DNA of 64,000 nucleotides from Gemmatimonadota bacterium. Its GTDB lineage: Bacteria > Latescibacterota > UBA2968 > UBA8231. Both the position numbers and the translations under genes were made by a program. Positions 37,901-45,347 of this stretch are shown here, piece by piece. Each line of letters opens with the position of its first letter. The stretch's first letter is position 1. The notes below the pieces were generated by a model. It had not been told where the DNA came from, did no database searches, and saw only the letters and a program-made list of their open reading frames with translations. The stretch lies in contig JABHDC010000090.1 in the NCBI GenBank assembly GCA_018673255.1, positions 47,910 through 111,909 on the forward strand, read 5' to 3'.

Positions 37901-38807
37901 GCGGGACGAACCCACCTCGGCGACAGAGCAGTATGACGCGATTCTCGATCGCGACGACCCCGGGCTGACGCTGACGGCCCCCTTCGAGTTCGGAATCACC
38001 CGGAGCAAGTCAGATCTGCGTCCCCGTGTCGCCATTCTGCGCGAACAGGGCGTCAATGGGCAGGTCGAGATGGCCGCGGCCTTCACGGAGGCCGGCTGTG
38101 ATGCTGTGGACGTGACGATGACCGATCTGATGGACGCACGCGCCGACCTGAGTGATTTCGTCGGCCTGGCCGCCTGTGGTGGATTCAGCTATGGCGACGT
38201 CCTCGGCGCCGGTGCCGGTTGGGCTCGATCGGTGCTCCACCACCCTCGCCTGCGCGACATGTTCGGTGCCTTCTTCGAACGTCCGGAGACCTTTTCACTG
38301 GGCGTGTGTAATGGTTGCCAGATGTTCTCACTGCTGGCCGAGTTGATCCCCGGCACGGCAGGGTGGCCCCGGTTCCTGCGCAATCGTTCAGAACAATTCG
38401 AGGCGCGCCTGTCGACGGTGAACATCGAGGCCAATTCGAATTCCGTGCTGCTGCGAGACATGGCCGGTGCACGCCTGCCGGTACCGGTTGCTCACGGCGA
38501 AGGTCGCGCCCAGTTCACTGACCCCGGCGATGCCGAACGTCTGATGGCGTCAGGACAGATCGCTCTGCGCTACGTCGACAATCACGGGGCGATCGCTCAG
38601 CAACATCCCGCCAATCCCAATGGCTCACCGGCGGGCATCACAGCCGTCACCAACGCCGATGGACGCGTGACCATCATGATGCCCCATCCTGAGCGCGTCT
38701 TCCGCAATCTACAGTTGTCGTGGGCGCCCTCGGACTGGGGCAACAAGTCCTTCAGCCCGTGGCTGCGCATGTTTGAAAATGGACGTGACTTTGTACTTCA
38801 AAGCTGA
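34920..38807 (+). CDS. purL: phosphoribosylformylglycinamidine synthase, large single-chain type
   Basis: A 1295-residue PurL, the same length as the E. coli enzyme. It converts FGAR plus glutamine and ATP to FGAM in purine synthesis. Family blocks appear in order: [17 protein letters not shown] at the N-terminus, [69 protein letters not shown], and the C-terminal glutaminase with [16 protein letters not shown] (nucleophile Cys) and [11 protein letters not shown]. The ATG at 34920 is chosen by alignment to the family N-terminus and a GGGCGAG just upstream; ATG 34905 and GTG 34782 are also in frame. Dehydrogenase and reductase genes follow at 18-bp and 10-bp gaps. Confidence 0.96.
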   Translation: [1295 protein letters not shown]

Positions 38808-38825
38808 CTCACACCGGAGGACTCC

Positions 38826-39812
38826 ATGACCGACCCCATTCGCTGGGGCATCCTTGGCACGGGGAACATCGCCAAACAATTCGCCCGTGGTCTGACCAGC
38901 GCCGACGACGCCAAGCTGGTTGCCGTGGGCTCGCGGGCCACGGACACGGCAGACAAGTTCGGCGACGAATTCGACGTCTCCCATCGACACGCCAGTTACG
39001 AGGCACTCGTAGCCGACGATGAGGTCGATGCGATCTACGTCTCCACGCCACACCCATTCCACAAGGACAACAGCATCCTCTGCCTGCAGCATGGCAAAGC
39101 CGTGTTGTGTGAGAAGCCCTTCACAGTCAACGCCACAGAGGCGGCCGCCGTCATCGAGGTGGCGCGGGCTCAAGGCGTCTTCCTCATGGAAGCCATGTGG
39201 ACTCGCTATTTGCCTGCCGTCGTGCGCCTGCGCGAATTGCTGGCCGATGGTGCCATTGGCGAGGTACGGATGATACAGGCCGACTTCGGCTTCCGAACAG
39301 GTGTGAATCCCAATGGCCGGTTGTTCGATCTGGCTCTGGGTGGCGGTGCCCTGCTGGATGTGGGGATCTACTCCCTGTCTTTTGCAGCGATGATCCTGGG
39401 ATGTGACCCGGTTCAGGTCGCGTCGACTGCAGATATGGGTGAGACGGGCGTCGACGAACAGTCGGCCTTCCTGCTGCGATATGGCGGTGGCGAACTGGCC
39501 GTGCTCAGTTGTGCCGTGCGTACCAGTACGGCTGTGGAGGTCAGAATCTTCGGCACCGATGGCAGCATCACCGTGGAGTCGCCCTTCTTCAAGGCCGAGT
39601 CACTGACGATCAAGCGCGGCGGCAAAGAGTCCCGAGAGGAACTGCCACTTGTCGGCAATGGATACAACTACGAAGCGATGGAAGTGGGCACGTGCCTGCG
39701 GGAAGGCCGCACGGAAAGTGCGATCATGCCGTTGGACGAAACCCTTGCCCTGATGAAGCTCCTCGACCAGATCCGTGCACCCTGGGGCCTCACCTACCCC
39801 AGCGACAGCTAA
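38826..39812 (+). CDS. Gfo/Idh/MocA-family oxidoreductase
   Basis: A 328-residue NAD(P)-dependent dehydrogenase. The Rossmann motif is IRWGILGTGNIAKQFARGL near residue 4. IYVSTPHPFHKDNSILCL and the catalytic-region VLCEKPFTVNA follow, then MEAMWTRYLPAVVRL and GGGALLDVGIYSLSFAAM of the C-terminal domain. This pattern is close to dihydrodiol dehydrogenase or glucose-fructose oxidoreductase-like members; the substrate is unknown. A strong GGAGG precedes the ATG. It lies 18 bp after purL and 10 bp before an aldo/keto reductase, with which it may work in sugar metabolism. Confidence 0.9.
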   Translation: MTDPIRWGILGTGNIAKQFARGLTSADDAKLVAVGSRATDTADKFGDEFDVSHRHASYEALVADDEVDAIYVSTPHPFHKDNSILCLQHGKAVLCEKPFTVNATEAAAVIEVARAQGVFLMEAMWTRYLPAVVRLRELLADGAIGEVRMIQADFGFRTGVNPNGRLFDLALGGGALLDVGIYSLSFAAMILGCDPVQVASTADMGETGVDEQSAFLLRYGGGELAVLSCAVRTSTAVEVRIFGTDGSITVESPFFKAESLTIKRGGKESREELPLVGNGYNYEAMEVGTCLREGRTESAIMPLDETLALMKLLDQIRAPWGLTYPSDS

Positions 39813-39822
39813 GAGAGACGAG

Positions 39823-40794
39823 ATGGAATACGGACAACCAGAATGGAGTCAGAAGCGGATCTCCCGGATCCTGCACGGGACGATCATGCTCACGGAACGC
39901 GAGAAGGAGAAGGGATTCGAGTTGCTCGACACCGTGTGGGCCGCCGGTGTGAATGCCTTCGACACGGCAGCGCTCTATGGCGGGGGCTCGTGCGAGCGGG
40001 TGCTGGGCCAATGGATGGAGGAACGCGGCGTTCGTGAACAGGCCTTCGTCCTGGGCAAGAGCTGTCATCATTCGGGCGACCGCAAGCGCGTGACCTCTTT
40101 CGACATCGCTGCCGATCTGGCCGATTCCCTGGCGCGGCAGCGTGCCGACTACCACGATCTGCACATGCTGCATCGCGACGACACGGATATCGAAGTCGGC
40201 GTGATCGTCGATGCCCTGAATGAGCAACTCAATGCCGGTCGCATTCGCGCCTTCGGTGGCTCCAACTGGACGACGGCCCGCATCGAGGCAGCCAACGAGT
40301 ATGCCGAGAAGAAGGGTCTGACCGGTTTCGTCGCCTCGAGTCCGAACTGCTCGCTGGCCGATGAGAAGGAGGAGCCCTGGGAAGGTTGCCTGAGCATTTC
40401 AGGCCCCGGTATGGCTGCCGACCGCGCCTGGTATGGCGCCCGGAAAATGCCCCTGTTCACCTGGTCGAGCCTCGCCCGTGGGTTCTTCTCAGGCCAACTG
40501 ACACGTGACAATGCCGAGTCGCTGCGCAAGAAGGTCGACGGCTCCTCGGTGACCTCTTACTGGCACGAGGACAACTGGCAACGTCTGGATCGCGTGCACG
40601 AACTGGCCGCCGAGAAGGGCGCCAGCGTGCCGCAGATCGCCCTGGCCTGGGTCATGCAGGATCCGGATCTGGATGTCTATGCACTGGTCGGGGCCCGCAC
40701 ACCGGCCGAGGCAGACAACAACATGGAGGTCTTCAACATTGAGCTGACCGCCACCGAGCGAGACTGGCTCGACCTACGCCGCGACGATCGGTAA
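39823..40794 (+). CDS. aldo/keto reductase
   Basis: A 323-residue (beta/alpha)8 NADPH-dependent reductase. Seen: FDTAALYGGGSCERVLGQWM containing the catalytic Asp and Tyr, then VLGKSCHH with the lysine, and HMLHRDDTDIEVG with the histidine. The cofactor region near the end is ALVGARTPAEADNNME. Cysteines and WEGCLSISGPG in the middle vary from common AKR types. The ATG follows AAGAGAGACGAG, 10 bp after the dehydrogenase. Its stop codon lies inside a tandem 18-bp duplication, and a strong terminator follows 50 bp downstream, closing the purL cluster. The physiological substrate is unknown. Confidence 0.9.
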   Translation: MEYGQPEWSQKRISRILHGTIMLTEREKEKGFELLDTVWAAGVNAFDTAALYGGGSCERVLGQWMEERGVREQAFVLGKSCHHSGDRKRVTSFDIAADLADSLARQRADYHDLHMLHRDDTDIEVGVIVDALNEQLNAGRIRAFGGSNWTTARIEAANEYAEKKGLTGFVASSPNCSLADEKEEPWEGCLSISGPGMAADRAWYGARKMPLFTWSSLARGFFSGQLTRDNAESLRKKVDGSSVTSYWHEDNWQRLDRVHELAAEKGASVPQIALAWVMQDPDLDVYALVGARTPAEADNNMEVFNIELTATERDWLDLRRDDR

Positions 40795-40818
40795 GAGATA
40801 AACGATCGGTAAGAGATA
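40784..40818 (+). repeat. tandem 17-bp repeat, period 18, spanning the aldo/keto reductase stop
   Basis: ACGATCGGTAAGAGATA occurs at 40784-40800 and again, identically, at 40802-40818. The first copy includes the last codons and the TAA stop of the reductase; the second is noncoding. An exact duplication this short suggests recent replication slippage rather than a regulatory element. Confidence 0.8.
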
Positions 40819-40845
40819 GAAGGCTTCAAAGCAGCACGAACCACA

Positions 40846-40882
40846 GGAGGGGTGCTCACCAGCGTGAGCACCCCTCCTTTTC
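40846..40882 (+). terminator. intrinsic terminator after the purL-dehydrogenase-reductase cluster
   Basis: A perfect 14-bp stem, GGAGGGGTGCTCAC paired with GTGAGCACCCCTCC, encloses a 4-nt loop (CAGC) and is followed by TTTTCG on the plus strand. It lies 52 bp after the aldo/keto reductase stop. Its high GC and U-tract make it a strong rho-independent terminator; it is also positioned between convergent genes. Confidence 0.9.
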
Positions 40883-40967
40883 GTTAACGCAGCAACCTTC
40901 TCCATCAACAGGCCAGGTCCGACGCCCAATGCAATGATCCGCGCAACGCCGACGAGATGCACTCGAT

Positions 40968-41609
40968 TCAGCTGAGTTCGTCCACGACGGCCTGGGCGAT
41001 GATCGTGTGACCCGTGTGATTGGGATGCACCGGCTCGGGACAGAACGTGTCCGCGTCGCGGTATTGCAGATGACGCTGGAAGACATCGTGCAACTGCACG
41101 AGCCGTGTGTCGTATTTCTGGCTCATGGACACCACCGTGTCGATATAGCTGGGTAGCAACTCCTGCACGCGCCCACGCATCGTATCAGAGCCCCGCTCAG
41201 TGGAGATGTAGAATGGCGTGAGCAGGACGATGGGCAACTGGCCAAGCTCGTCACGCGTGATGCCTAAGATTTCATCATAGAGTTCGGCAAATCGCTCCGG
41301 AGAAACGCCCTCTGGGGATGCGCGAAGATGGGTGTGCAGATCGTTGATGCCGATCTTGATCGACAACCGATCCGGCTTGTGATACAGCACATCGTCACGC
41401 CACCGCTCACGCAGATCCGACACCTTGTGGCCGCCGATGCCCTTATTGATCCAGCGAATCTGTCGGTCGGGATAGCGACCGGTCACCAATTCGGTGACGG
41501 ATCGAACGTAGCCTGCGCCCAGTGGGGCTTCGGCGCCGCGTCGTCCGCAGTCTGTGATGCTGTCACCGATAAAAAGGAAGGTGGTGTCATTCTCGAACCA
41601 GTCACTCAT
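40968..41609 (-). CDS. SGNH/GDSL-family hydrolase
   Basis: A 213-residue esterase-type hydrolase. All four SGNH blocks are visible: FLFIGDSITDCGRR (Ser), INKGIGGHKVSDL (Gly), IKIGINDLHTH (Asn), and FCPEPVHPNHTGHTII (His, with a preceding acidic residue). It lacks a signal peptide and looks cytoplasmic. Such enzymes deacetylate or cleave esters on sugars or lipids; nothing here fixes the substrate. A good AGGAGA precedes the ATG. The gene is divergent from the repeat surface protein and converges with the reductase cluster across the terminator. Confidence 0.92.
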   Translation of the reverse strand: MSDWFENDTTFLFIGDSITDCGRRGAEAPLGAGYVRSVTELVTGRYPDRQIRWINKGIGGHKVSDLRERWRDDVLYHKPDRLSIKIGINDLHTHLRASPEGVSPERFAELYDEILGITRDELGQLPIVLLTPFYISTERGSDTMRGRVQELLPSYIDTVVSMSQKYDTRLVQLHDVFQRHLQYRDADTFCPEPVHPNHTGHTIIAQAVVDELS

Positions 41610-41795
41610 CGTCTTCTCCTGGGATGATCAAGGGAGCCTGCTGCGGATGTGCATCTCGAAGCAACAGACTCGAAGCGGCCCAAATTACGAAAGTCCTTGC
41701 GAACGTCCAGCATCTGCGAGGTATTTGGCCATGGATACTGGACCTCCGGAATCACGACAATAGATATGCGTCTCTTAAGACTGGTGGAGTTCACG

Positions 41796-42857
41796 ATGCA
41801 GTCACCCCCCATCCCAAGCAGCAGATTCCTGTTCCTGACCGCACTCACATGGATGGTAATGAGTGGACCGGCCACAGCCGGATCGCTGGATCTGGCCATT
41901 GCCGGCACCGGACTCAGCCTTGGCGATTCCGAACAGATCCGCGGTGTCCGGATCAACCTGTTCGATCGGCATCTGCGACATGTGGACGGGATCAACGTGA
42001 CATTGCTGAAGAGCCTTGATCCGTGGCAGGGTACGGTGCACGGCCTCGCGCTGGGTGGAGCCCCGGGCCTCAAGCGGCTCAATGGCGTCGGACTGGGGCT
42101 GCTTGGCGTTGGGACCGAGAAGGATCTCAATGGCGTGGCTGTCGGCGGCGTCGGTGTCGGTGCCGGTGGTGATGCGACGGGGATTCTGGGAGGCCTCATC
42201 GGGGCAGGTGTCGGTGGTAACGCCCGAGGACTCTTCGCCGGTGGCGTCGGCTGCGGCATCGGAAATGACCTGACAGGTATTGCCTTCGGCCTCGTTGGCG
42301 CGGGCGTGGGCGGCGATGCACACGGCGTGGTCGTCGGCGGTGTCGGCAGTGGTATTGGTGGCGACCTGACCGGCATCAGTGTGGGTGGCATAGGCGGCGG
42401 CATTGGGGGAGACCTGCGCGGCCTCTCCTTCGGCCTCATCGGCACCGGTGTCGGCGGTGATGCAGCAGGCGTGCTCATCGGTGGCGTCGGCCAGGGCGTG
42501 GGTGGCGATTTCAAGGGCCTCTCTCTGAGCGTGGTCGGTGCCGGCGTGGGGGGCGATTTCCACGGCATTGGCGGCGCCCTTGGTGGCCTGGGTGTCGGGA
42601 ACCATCTGCGCGGCATTGCTGTGGGAGGCATCATGCTGATCGCCCCCGATGTCGAAGGGATCACGGCGGCCCTGCTCAATGGCGCCAGCTTCAGCAACTT
42701 CAGTCTGGATCGCGTCAACGATCGCTATCGGGGGCTGGCGATCGGCGGCCTCAATTACAGCCGTGAACTACATGGGATTCAACTGGGCCTGCTCAACTAC
42801 GCCGGCAACAACCCGCCCTGGGCACGCTGGCTGCCATTCATCAACGTTCACTTTTAG
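41796..42857 (+). CDS. secreted 16-residue-repeat protein, LA_2272-type surface repeat family
   Basis: A 353-residue protein with a signal peptide (SSRFLFLTALTWMVMSGPATAG). The middle, about residues 110-300, is a run of about ten 16-residue glycine-rich repeats such as GAGVGGDAHGVVVGGV and GSGIGGDLTGISVGGI, predicting a beta-solenoid. Odd and even copies alternate (FGLVG against VGGVG), a 32-residue super-period. The C-terminus (YRGLAIGGLNYSRELHGIQL, LLNYAGNNPPWARWLPFIN) matches what I recall of the LA_2272 surface-repeat family. The ATG follows GGTGGAG; an ATG at 41766 is also in frame. Its stop TAG overlaps the first bases of the MITE-like element. Confidence 0.75.
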   Translation: MQSPPIPSSRFLFLTALTWMVMSGPATAGSLDLAIAGTGLSLGDSEQIRGVRINLFDRHLRHVDGINVTLLKSLDPWQGTVHGLALGGAPGLKRLNGVGLGLLGVGTEKDLNGVAVGGVGVGAGGDATGILGGLIGAGVGGNARGLFAGGVGCGIGNDLTGIAFGLVGAGVGGDAHGVVVGGVGSGIGGDLTGISVGGIGGGIGGDLRGLSFGLIGTGVGGDAAGVLIGGVGQGVGGDFKGLSLSVVGAGVGGDFHGIGGALGGLGVGNHLRGIAVGGIMLIAPDVEGITAALLNGASFSNFSLDRVNDRYRGLAIGGLNYSRELHGIQLGLLNYAGNNPPWARWLPFINVHF

Positions 42858-43019
42858 TGTCCTGTCGCAGAAATCTGTCGACGTTCGGCGCCCGATCCAT
42901 CCCGGTTCGCGGCGTTGCGCTCACTCTCTGTATCCCACTGATACGCATCGCTTGCGCGTCTTGCGAACCGGGCGCCTCGACCGCCGAACTTTGTCATCTT
43001 ATCTCTGCGGCAGGACACT
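42856..43019. mobile_element. 164-bp imperfect inverted repeat, MITE-like
   Basis: The ends AGTGTCCTGTCGCAGA (42856-42871) and the complement of AGTGTCCTGCCGCAGA (43004-43019) match at 15 of 16 positions. Inner blocks also pair: GTTCGGCG and CCCGGTTCGC appear in both arms with small offsets, and the tip has GTATC-N5-GATAC. It encodes no protein. The ends lie in the stop codon of the surface-repeat gene and in the last codons of the M20 peptidase gene. No clear target-site duplication was found; a TA borders the left end only. It fits a miniature inverted-repeat transposable element or a large REP-type hairpin. Confidence 0.6.
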
Positions 43020-44381
43020 CGCGCCACCATATCGACACACGATATCGAAGAGCACACGGGTCGCAAACAGCAGCTCGCTCACGGGTGTGCGTTCGTCGTG
43101 GCCATGGATAAGATTCTCTTCTTCCAAACCGGGCGCCTGGCGATAGGGCATGAATCCGTACACCTGCGTGTCCGGCCGTCGCGGCACGATGTGTTTCGCA
43201 TCCGTGCCCCCCGTCGACAAAGACGGGATCACGGGCACACCTGGATCCACGAGATCCATCACCTCCTCGATACATCGAAACAGTGGCGCATCCGCTGAGG
43301 CCTCCAGAGGCGGGCTGTACTGATCGACGTCGATCTCCACCCGATCACCGATGAGCCCACGCAACTCCTGAAGGAAGCTCTCCTGCGTCTGCCCCGGCGC
43401 CAGACGACCATCGATCCAGGCTGTCGCCTCCGAGGGGATGACATTGATCTTGCTGCCCGCGTCCAGACGTGTGACGGAGACACTGTTGCGCAGCAGCGAA
43501 CGCAGTGACAACCGCGTCTTGTCAGCGATGGGCAGTCGTTGCAGAGCCTGATCGCTCATGCCCGGGTCGAGGACGGCCATCAGATCGGCGGCCAGCATCG
43601 ATGGCTGCCCCTGTCCGAGTCCGGTGAGAAATGCCCGCAATCCGTCTGACGGATGCAGGGGCAGGTCCGTGGTGGCCAGCGGCGCCAGGGCTGCACACAG
43701 CAGCGTCACCGCATTGTCGGCATGTGGCACCGAACCATGTCCGGGACGACCACGCATGGTCAGGCGCAGACGACAGATCCCCTTCTGGCCGACCTGACAG
43801 GTGTAGAATCGTTTCCCCTCGAAATCCAGATCGTGCCCTCCCCCTTCGGTGAGAATCACGGGGGCATCGATCTGCTCAGGATGGTGGTCGAGCAACCAAC
43901 CTGGTCCGTGCTCTCCCTTTCCCGCTTCTTCGTCGGCCGTGGCAGCATACATCAGATCTCGATCCAGCCGGATACCCAGTCGTTTGATCAGCAACAGAAC
44001 GACCAGTTCGGCGGCCACCATATTCTTCATGTCCAAGGCGCCACGGCCCCACACACAACCATTCACGAGAGCACCGGAGAAGGGCGGATGTGTCCACTTG
44101 TCCGGCTCGACGGCGACCACATCGGTGTGACCGAGCAATAGCAGTGGATCGTTGCCTCCACCGGGCAGGCGCGTGGTAACATTTCCGCGCCCCGGTGCCG
44201 ATTCGGTCAACGCCGCCGGCAATCCCTCCGCTTCGAGCCTGCCGGCGATATAGCGTGCCGCCTCAGTTTCGTTACCAGGTGGGTTCGTCGTATCGATGCG
44301 GATGAGATCCTGCAGCAGGCTCGTCACTTCCGCTTCCACGACGCCCCAGTCGATATCGTAGCGATCAGATGGTCTTTTCAT
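42999..44381 (-). CDS. M20-family metallopeptidase
   Basis: A 460-residue amidohydrolase or carboxypeptidase of the acetylornithine deacetylase/succinyl-diaminopimelate desuccinylase type. Metal ligands are in LLLLGHTDVVAVE (His, with D two residues on), WGRGALDMKN (bridging Asp), and ATADEEAGKGEHG (Glu pair). The dimerisation-domain histidine is in RPGHGSVPHADNA. C-terminal LSTGGTDAKHIVPRRPDTQV supplies the last histidine. No signal peptide. The last six or seven codons and the TAA stop lie inside the MITE-like element's right arm, so the native C-terminus may have been slightly different. Confidence 0.9.
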   Translation of the reverse strand: MKRPSDRYDIDWGVVEAEVTSLLQDLIRIDTTNPPGNETEAARYIAGRLEAEGLPAALTESAPGRGNVTTRLPGGGNDPLLLLGHTDVVAVEPDKWTHPPFSGALVNGCVWGRGALDMKNMVAAELVVLLLIKRLGIRLDRDLMYAATADEEAGKGEHGPGWLLDHHPEQIDAPVILTEGGGHDLDFEGKRFYTCQVGQKGICRLRLTMRGRPGHGSVPHADNAVTLLCAALAPLATTDLPLHPSDGLRAFLTGLGQGQPSMLAADLMAVLDPGMSDQALQRLPIADKTRLSLRSLLRNSVSVTRLDAGSKINVIPSEATAWIDGRLAPGQTQESFLQELRGLIGDRVEIDVDQYSPPLEASADAPLFRCIEEVMDLVDPGVPVIPSLSTGGTDAKHIVPRRPDTQVYGFMPYRQAPGLEEENLIHGHDERTPVSELLFATRVLFDIVCRYGGASVLPQR

Positions 44382-44434
44382 GGCGTGTAGCCTACGGACT
44401 CGACGGATCCCGGGGCAACCAGTACCCTTGAATC

Positions 44435-45289
44435 ATGCACCGAATCCACCGAGAAATCGCCTACGCCGCCTGCCTCCTGATCCTGGCACTGGGAGCCTGC
44501 AATGGCTCCGACCCTGTCGATGTCGATGGCTCCCATGACGACGCGAATCCGCCTGAAGAGCCGCAGGGCATTGCGCGCTACACCTACCGCATCGTCAATG
44601 TCTTCCCCCACGATCCGGACGCGTGGACCCAGGGATTGGTATTCGACGCGGGGCTCTTGTTGGAGGGTACCGGTGGCGGCGTCAGGTTGGCCAGACTTCC
44701 AGATCTGCCGCCGTCGAGTCTTCGCGAAGTGGAAATAGAGACCGGTCGTGTCCTGCGCCAGGTCTTGCTCGATGAGCAGCTTTTTGGCGAAGGCATCGCG
44801 CTGTGGGGTGAGCGCATCTTTCAGCTGACCTGGAAATCGCAGGTGGGGCTGACCTATGACCGCGACAGCTTCACCGCCGGCGATGGCTTCACCTATGCAT
44901 CAGAGGGCTGGGGGCTGACGCACGATGGGCAGCAACTCATCATGAGCGATGGCTCGGCGTCCATCACCTTTCGGAATCCGGATACCTTTGCCGAGACGGG
45001 CCGAATCGAGGTCTCCGCAGAGGGACAGTCGATCCGCAATCTGAATGAGCTGGAATATGTGGAGGGTGAGATCTGGGCCAACATCTGGGGCACCCAGATC
45101 ATCGCTCAGATCGACCCGGCCACCGGCGCAGTCGTGGGCTGGATCGATCTAACCGGCCTGCTCACCTCCCGTGAGCGTGCTGGAGCGGATGTGCTCAATG
45201 GCATCGCCTACGATCCGGCGACAGGCAGGATCTTTGTGACGGGGAAACTCTGGCCATGGCTGTTCCAGATCGAACTGGTCGCCGCCTGA
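44435..45289 (+). CDS. glutamine cyclotransferase (lipoprotein)
   Basis: A 284-residue lipoprotein with lipobox LALGAC near residue 22. The mature part is a plant/bacterial-type glutaminyl-peptide cyclotransferase: YRIVNVFPHDPDAWTQGLVF, the repeated propeller segments including FGEGIALWGERIFQLTW, DGWGLTHDGQ-like LTHDGQQLIMSDGSA, LNELEYVEGEIWANIWGT, and VLNGIAYDPATGRIFVTGK with WPWLFQIELV near the end. It is a five-bladed beta-propeller that forms pyroglutamate at peptide N-termini. No obvious ribosome-binding site precedes the ATG. It converges on the NicO transporter gene. Confidence 0.93.
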   Translation: MHRIHREIAYAACLLILALGACNGSDPVDVDGSHDDANPPEEPQGIARYTYRIVNVFPHDPDAWTQGLVFDAGLLLEGTGGGVRLARLPDLPPSSLREVEIETGRVLRQVLLDEQLFGEGIALWGERIFQLTWKSQVGLTYDRDSFTAGDGFTYASEGWGLTHDGQQLIMSDGSASITFRNPDTFAETGRIEVSAEGQSIRNLNELEYVEGEIWANIWGTQIIAQIDPATGAVVGWIDLTGLLTSRERAGADVLNGIAYDPATGRIFVTGKLWPWLFQIELVAA

Positions 45290-45347
45290 CCTGTTACAGC
45301 AGCCATTGATCGAGGGATCTCGCCTCGACACCGTCTGAGTCCTGAGA

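Noticed and set aside
41606..42718. A 370-codon minus-strand frame, proline/alanine/arginine-rich
   Set aside because: It is the mirror of the glycine-rich repeats in the surface protein; low-complexity composition explains the open frame.
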